Assembly: GCA_014526335.1 (NCBI GenBank)
Contig: JACTAT010000321.1
Coordinates: forward strand, 280,448 to 344,447
DNA from: Chrysaora quinquecirrha
Lineage: Eukaryota; Cnidaria; Scyphozoa; Semaeostomeae; Pelagiidae
DNA: 64,000 bases
Direction of reading: 5' to 3'
A program made the position numbers and the translations under genes. The notes beneath the pieces are model-generated. The model saw only the letters and a program-made list of their open reading frames with translations, searched no databases and was not told the origin of the DNA. Within the stretch, counting starts at the first letter, position 1; the number at the start of each line of letters is the position of its first letter. Shown here piece by piece: positions 62,264 through 64,000 of this stretch.

Positions 62264-63421
62264 ATGGGTAGGTCAGCCTTGGTACCCTCAACTCTTGGAC
62301 ATGACAATAAGGGACCCTCTTTTGCTCCCACAACAATACAACCTACTCTCAAATCCAGAGGGGGCAACACATCCATTGCTGGAAAACCAAACTCTACGGT
62401 TAGCGGCATGGCTCATCTCGGGGAACAGATGCAAAGTGCAGGCATATCAAAATCAGCTTCCAACCTTATCCTTAATGCAAGAGCACCAGGTACAAGAAAA
62501 AATTACAATGCAAACTGGGAAAAGTTTTCTTGCTGGTGTAGTAAACAACAGGCAGATCCATTTACATGCCCTTTAAAGTTTGTCACTAACTTTCTAGCTG
62601 AACTATATGATGAAGGCAAAGCATACCGAACAATTAACAATTATAGATCAGCAATATCTGCAATGCATTGCTCAATAGAGGGATTTAAAATTGGAGAACA
62701 TCCCCAAGTCACGGCTCTCCTAAAGGGCATTTCCAAAGAGCGACCCCCTTTACCAAAATATACATTTGTATGGGATGTGGAACAGGTCCTCAAGTACATT
62801 AAATCTAATCTAGCCCATAATGATGAGTTAACCTCTATGCAACTTTCTCAGAAAACAATAACTCTTTTGGGACTCACTTCAATTAACAGGGGATCTGAAT
62901 TATATGCTATGACAATATCTCAAGCAGTCAAAATTAATGACTGTTATGAAATCTATCCCACAAAGAACATGAAACACTCAAAGCAGGGAAAAACCATCCT
63001 ACCAATAAAAGTTCATGCATTCCCACAGGACAGGGAATTGTGCCCAATCACATGCATAGAATCATACCTGAAAATGACACAACCTTGGAGAGAAATCCTA
63101 ACTGGTGAAGAACAAGACCAATTCTGGCTTAGTGTTAGTCCACCACACAAACCTATCTCTAAATCTTCTCTAACCAGATGGATAATGTCCCTATTAGAGA
63201 AATCAGGTATTGATACCAAAACATTCAAATCACATTCAATGAGGGCAGCCAGTTCCTCAAAAGTTTTCCAAATGGGATTAACAACTAAAGATATCTTAGA
63301 CAGGGGTAACTGGAAAGGAAATTCAGTGTGGGAAAAACACTATCACAAAAAGATACAGTCTTCCTCTGAAACTTACACAACCGTTTTGTTGGCATCAAGG
63401 AAAAGTGGTCAACCACATTAG
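62264..63421 (+). CDS. DIRS tyrosine recombinase
   Basis: An open 385-codon ORF. An N-terminal core-binding part (NWEKFSCWCSKQQ, then NFLAELYDEGKAYRTINNYR) precedes the catalytic domain. The R-H-R-Y residues are R209 (TSINRGSELYA), H324 and R327 (KSHSMRAASS) and Y360 (WEKHYHKK), with W350 in the GNW motif. The enzyme would insert the circular DNA copy. The ORF overlaps the end of pol by about 310 bp in another frame, which is normal for DIRS elements. The true start may be internal, for instance Met49. Confidence 0.85.
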   Translation: MGRSALVPSTLGHDNKGPSFAPTTIQPTLKSRGGNTSIAGKPNSTVSGMAHLGEQMQSAGISKSASNLILNARAPGTRKNYNANWEKFSCWCSKQQADPFTCPLKFVTNFLAELYDEGKAYRTINNYRSAISAMHCSIEGFKIGEHPQVTALLKGISKERPPLPKYTFVWDVEQVLKYIKSNLAHNDELTSMQLSQKTITLLGLTSINRGSELYAMTISQAVKINDCYEIYPTKNMKHSKQGKTILPIKVHAFPQDRELCPITCIESYLKMTQPWREILTGEEQDQFWLSVSPPHKPISKSSLTRWIMSLLEKSGIDTKTFKSHSMRAASSSKVFQMGLTTKDILDRGNWKGNSVWEKHYHKKIQSSSETYTTVLLASRKSGQPH

Positions 63422-63431
63422 CTTTGAAAAA

Positions 63432-63521
63432 GGCTGATCAACTAGGAGACTGGGCCCTAGTTGAAACAGAAATCCTTGTTGATGCCAATTAAATCTTAAG
63501 ATTTTATAAGAAATGAAATTC
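63432..63521. repeat. DIRS right inverted terminal repeat
   Basis: Starts 11 bp after the recombinase stop at GGCTGATCAACTAGGAG and ends AAATGAAATTC. Confidence 0.9.
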
Positions 63522-63600
63522 TTAAAATTTCTTAAGGGCGAAGGCCTAAAAAGAAATTAAGATTTCATGATTATAAAATCTTAAGATTTAATTCCCACCC
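63522..63600. repeat. Inverted AT-rich segment next to the DIRS right end
   Basis: TTAAAATTTCTTAAGGGCGAAGGCC, then AAGAAATTAAGATTTCATGATTATAAAATCTTAAGATTTAAT. The reverse complement recurs at about 63876-63980. Could be the internal complementary region of a DIRS element or part of another copy's terminus. Confidence 0.55.
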
Positions 63601-63644
63601 GCCTACCCTACTTCAGTGAATACAGTCTGCATTATCTTAATCAT

Positions 63645-63765
63645 AGGCGGAAGAGGATCCAGCAGAGGAAGAGGACGTACTCGAGGAAGAAGAGGGGGAA
63701 ATTCCCAACAATAGCAGCAAGAAAACAAGAATTGATTTCATGATTATGGAAATGACACAATAAAT
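63645..63765 (+). other. Possible 3' exon or DIRS-family fragment, open in two frames
   Basis: After a good acceptor (TTATCTTAATCATAG at 63630-63644) one frame reads a 22-residue Gly/Arg-rich tail (GRGRTRGRRGGNSQQ, stop TAG near 63711) and another reads a Glu-rich stretch (EEDPAEEEDVLEEEEG) running to TAA at about 63760. Which, if either, is real cannot be told. The segment lies between two DIRS-type ends. Confidence 0.25.
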
Positions 63766-63863
63766 AATTGCATTTCTCTATCAGTGTTATTTCTTACTCT
63801 TTTACGAATCGTTGACGTAAACCGCAAGGATAAATACTAGAATCCTGATCCTTAGTTGGACCA

Positions 63864-63990
63864 GAAATCCTTGTTGATGCCAATTAAATCTTAAGATTTT
63901 ATAATCATGAAATCTTAATTTCTTAAGAAATTTTATTTTTCTGTGCCTTCGGCCCTTAAGAAATTTTAAGAATTTTAAATCTGACCGAAA
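63864..63990. repeat. Second, diverged DIRS-family end
   Basis: AGAAATCCTTGTTGATGCCAATTAAATCTTAAGATTTTATA repeats the inner part of the right terminal repeat in the same orientation, after a diverged TCCTTAGTTGGACC. It continues into ATCATGAAATCTTAATTTCTT and the CCTTCGGCCCTTAAGAAATTTT block, the inverse of 63522-63590. It shows that another DIRS copy or remnant adjoins the first. Confidence 0.7.
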
Positions 63991-64000
63991 AAAATCTTAA

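Larger units (their letters stand above)
59201..63521 (+). mobile_element. DIRS tyrosine-recombinase retrotransposon
   Basis: Bounded by inverted repeats 59201-59290 and 63432-63521, which are identical over 90 of 90 bases. Between them lie a gag-like ORF, RT, RNase H and a tyrosine recombinase in plus orientation, the DIRS order. DIRS elements integrate by recombinase as circular DNA and make no target duplication, consistent with none being seen. No protease, DDE integrase or LTR was found. The reading frames change several times although the ends are identical. Confidence 0.85.

Noticed and set aside
61638..62576. A 312-codon ORF as a separate gene
   Set aside because: Its first half is an out-of-frame shadow of RNase H; only the later part continues pol.

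Overview
The window looks like invertebrate animal nuclear DNA: AT-rich, genes split by GT-AG introns, several satellite arrays, and a dense pile of eukaryotic transposable elements (IS3EU-like integrase, Tc1-like DD34E, MULE, KDZ, DIRS, LINE). The phylum cannot be read from the sequence alone. No bacterial operon, CRISPR array, rRNA or tRNA gene was recognised. Family names come from protein motifs read by eye and from memory of the families; no search was run. Layout: (1) 1.3-4.6 kb, minus strand: three clean phase-0 exons of a DUF3987-type P-loop ATPase gene whose 5' end was not found. (2) 8.3-17.2 kb: repeats, namely a 96-bp satellite in two blocks, a ~705-bp sequence repeated beside it, a CCCGGG-centred palindromic repeat, a 44-bp satellite with a TTACGTAA core and a 279-bp tandem duplication, plus one orphan ORF at 11.9-12.4 kb. 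(3) 17,518-53,509: three head-to-tail copies of one ~12.0-kb unit, nearly identical. (4) 52.8-55.2 kb: a MULE transposase whose 5' half lies in the third copy and whose 3' half (SWIM zinc finger) lies in unique DNA. (5) 57.5-59.2 kb, minus strand: the 3' exons of a KDZ-type transposase gene. (6) 59.2-63.5 kb: a DIRS tyrosine-recombinase retrotransposon with identical 90-bp inverted ends, sitting in the KDZ exon, followed by a second diverged DIRS end. Each 12-kb unit contains, in order: the 3' part of an IS3EU-like integrase gene; a minus-strand relic of a HUH-endonuclease plus SF3-helicase replication protein; a hammerhead-like motif; a Tc1-like transposase (intact only in copy 3); a 104-codon minus ORF; gag and RT relics of a DIRS-like element; a LINE RT relic; a second LINE relic on the minus strand; a conserved-looking broken ORF; and the 5' half of the MULE transposase. 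The unit ends fall inside two unrelated transposase genes, so no single element explains the triplication. Most genes are broken, often by one-base changes in homopolymer runs that differ between copies, so true decay and long-read consensus error cannot be separated here. The most interesting part is the ~4.05-kb segment in each unit bounded by imperfect inverted, iteron-like ends and holding both the Rep-like relic and the Tc1-like transposase.
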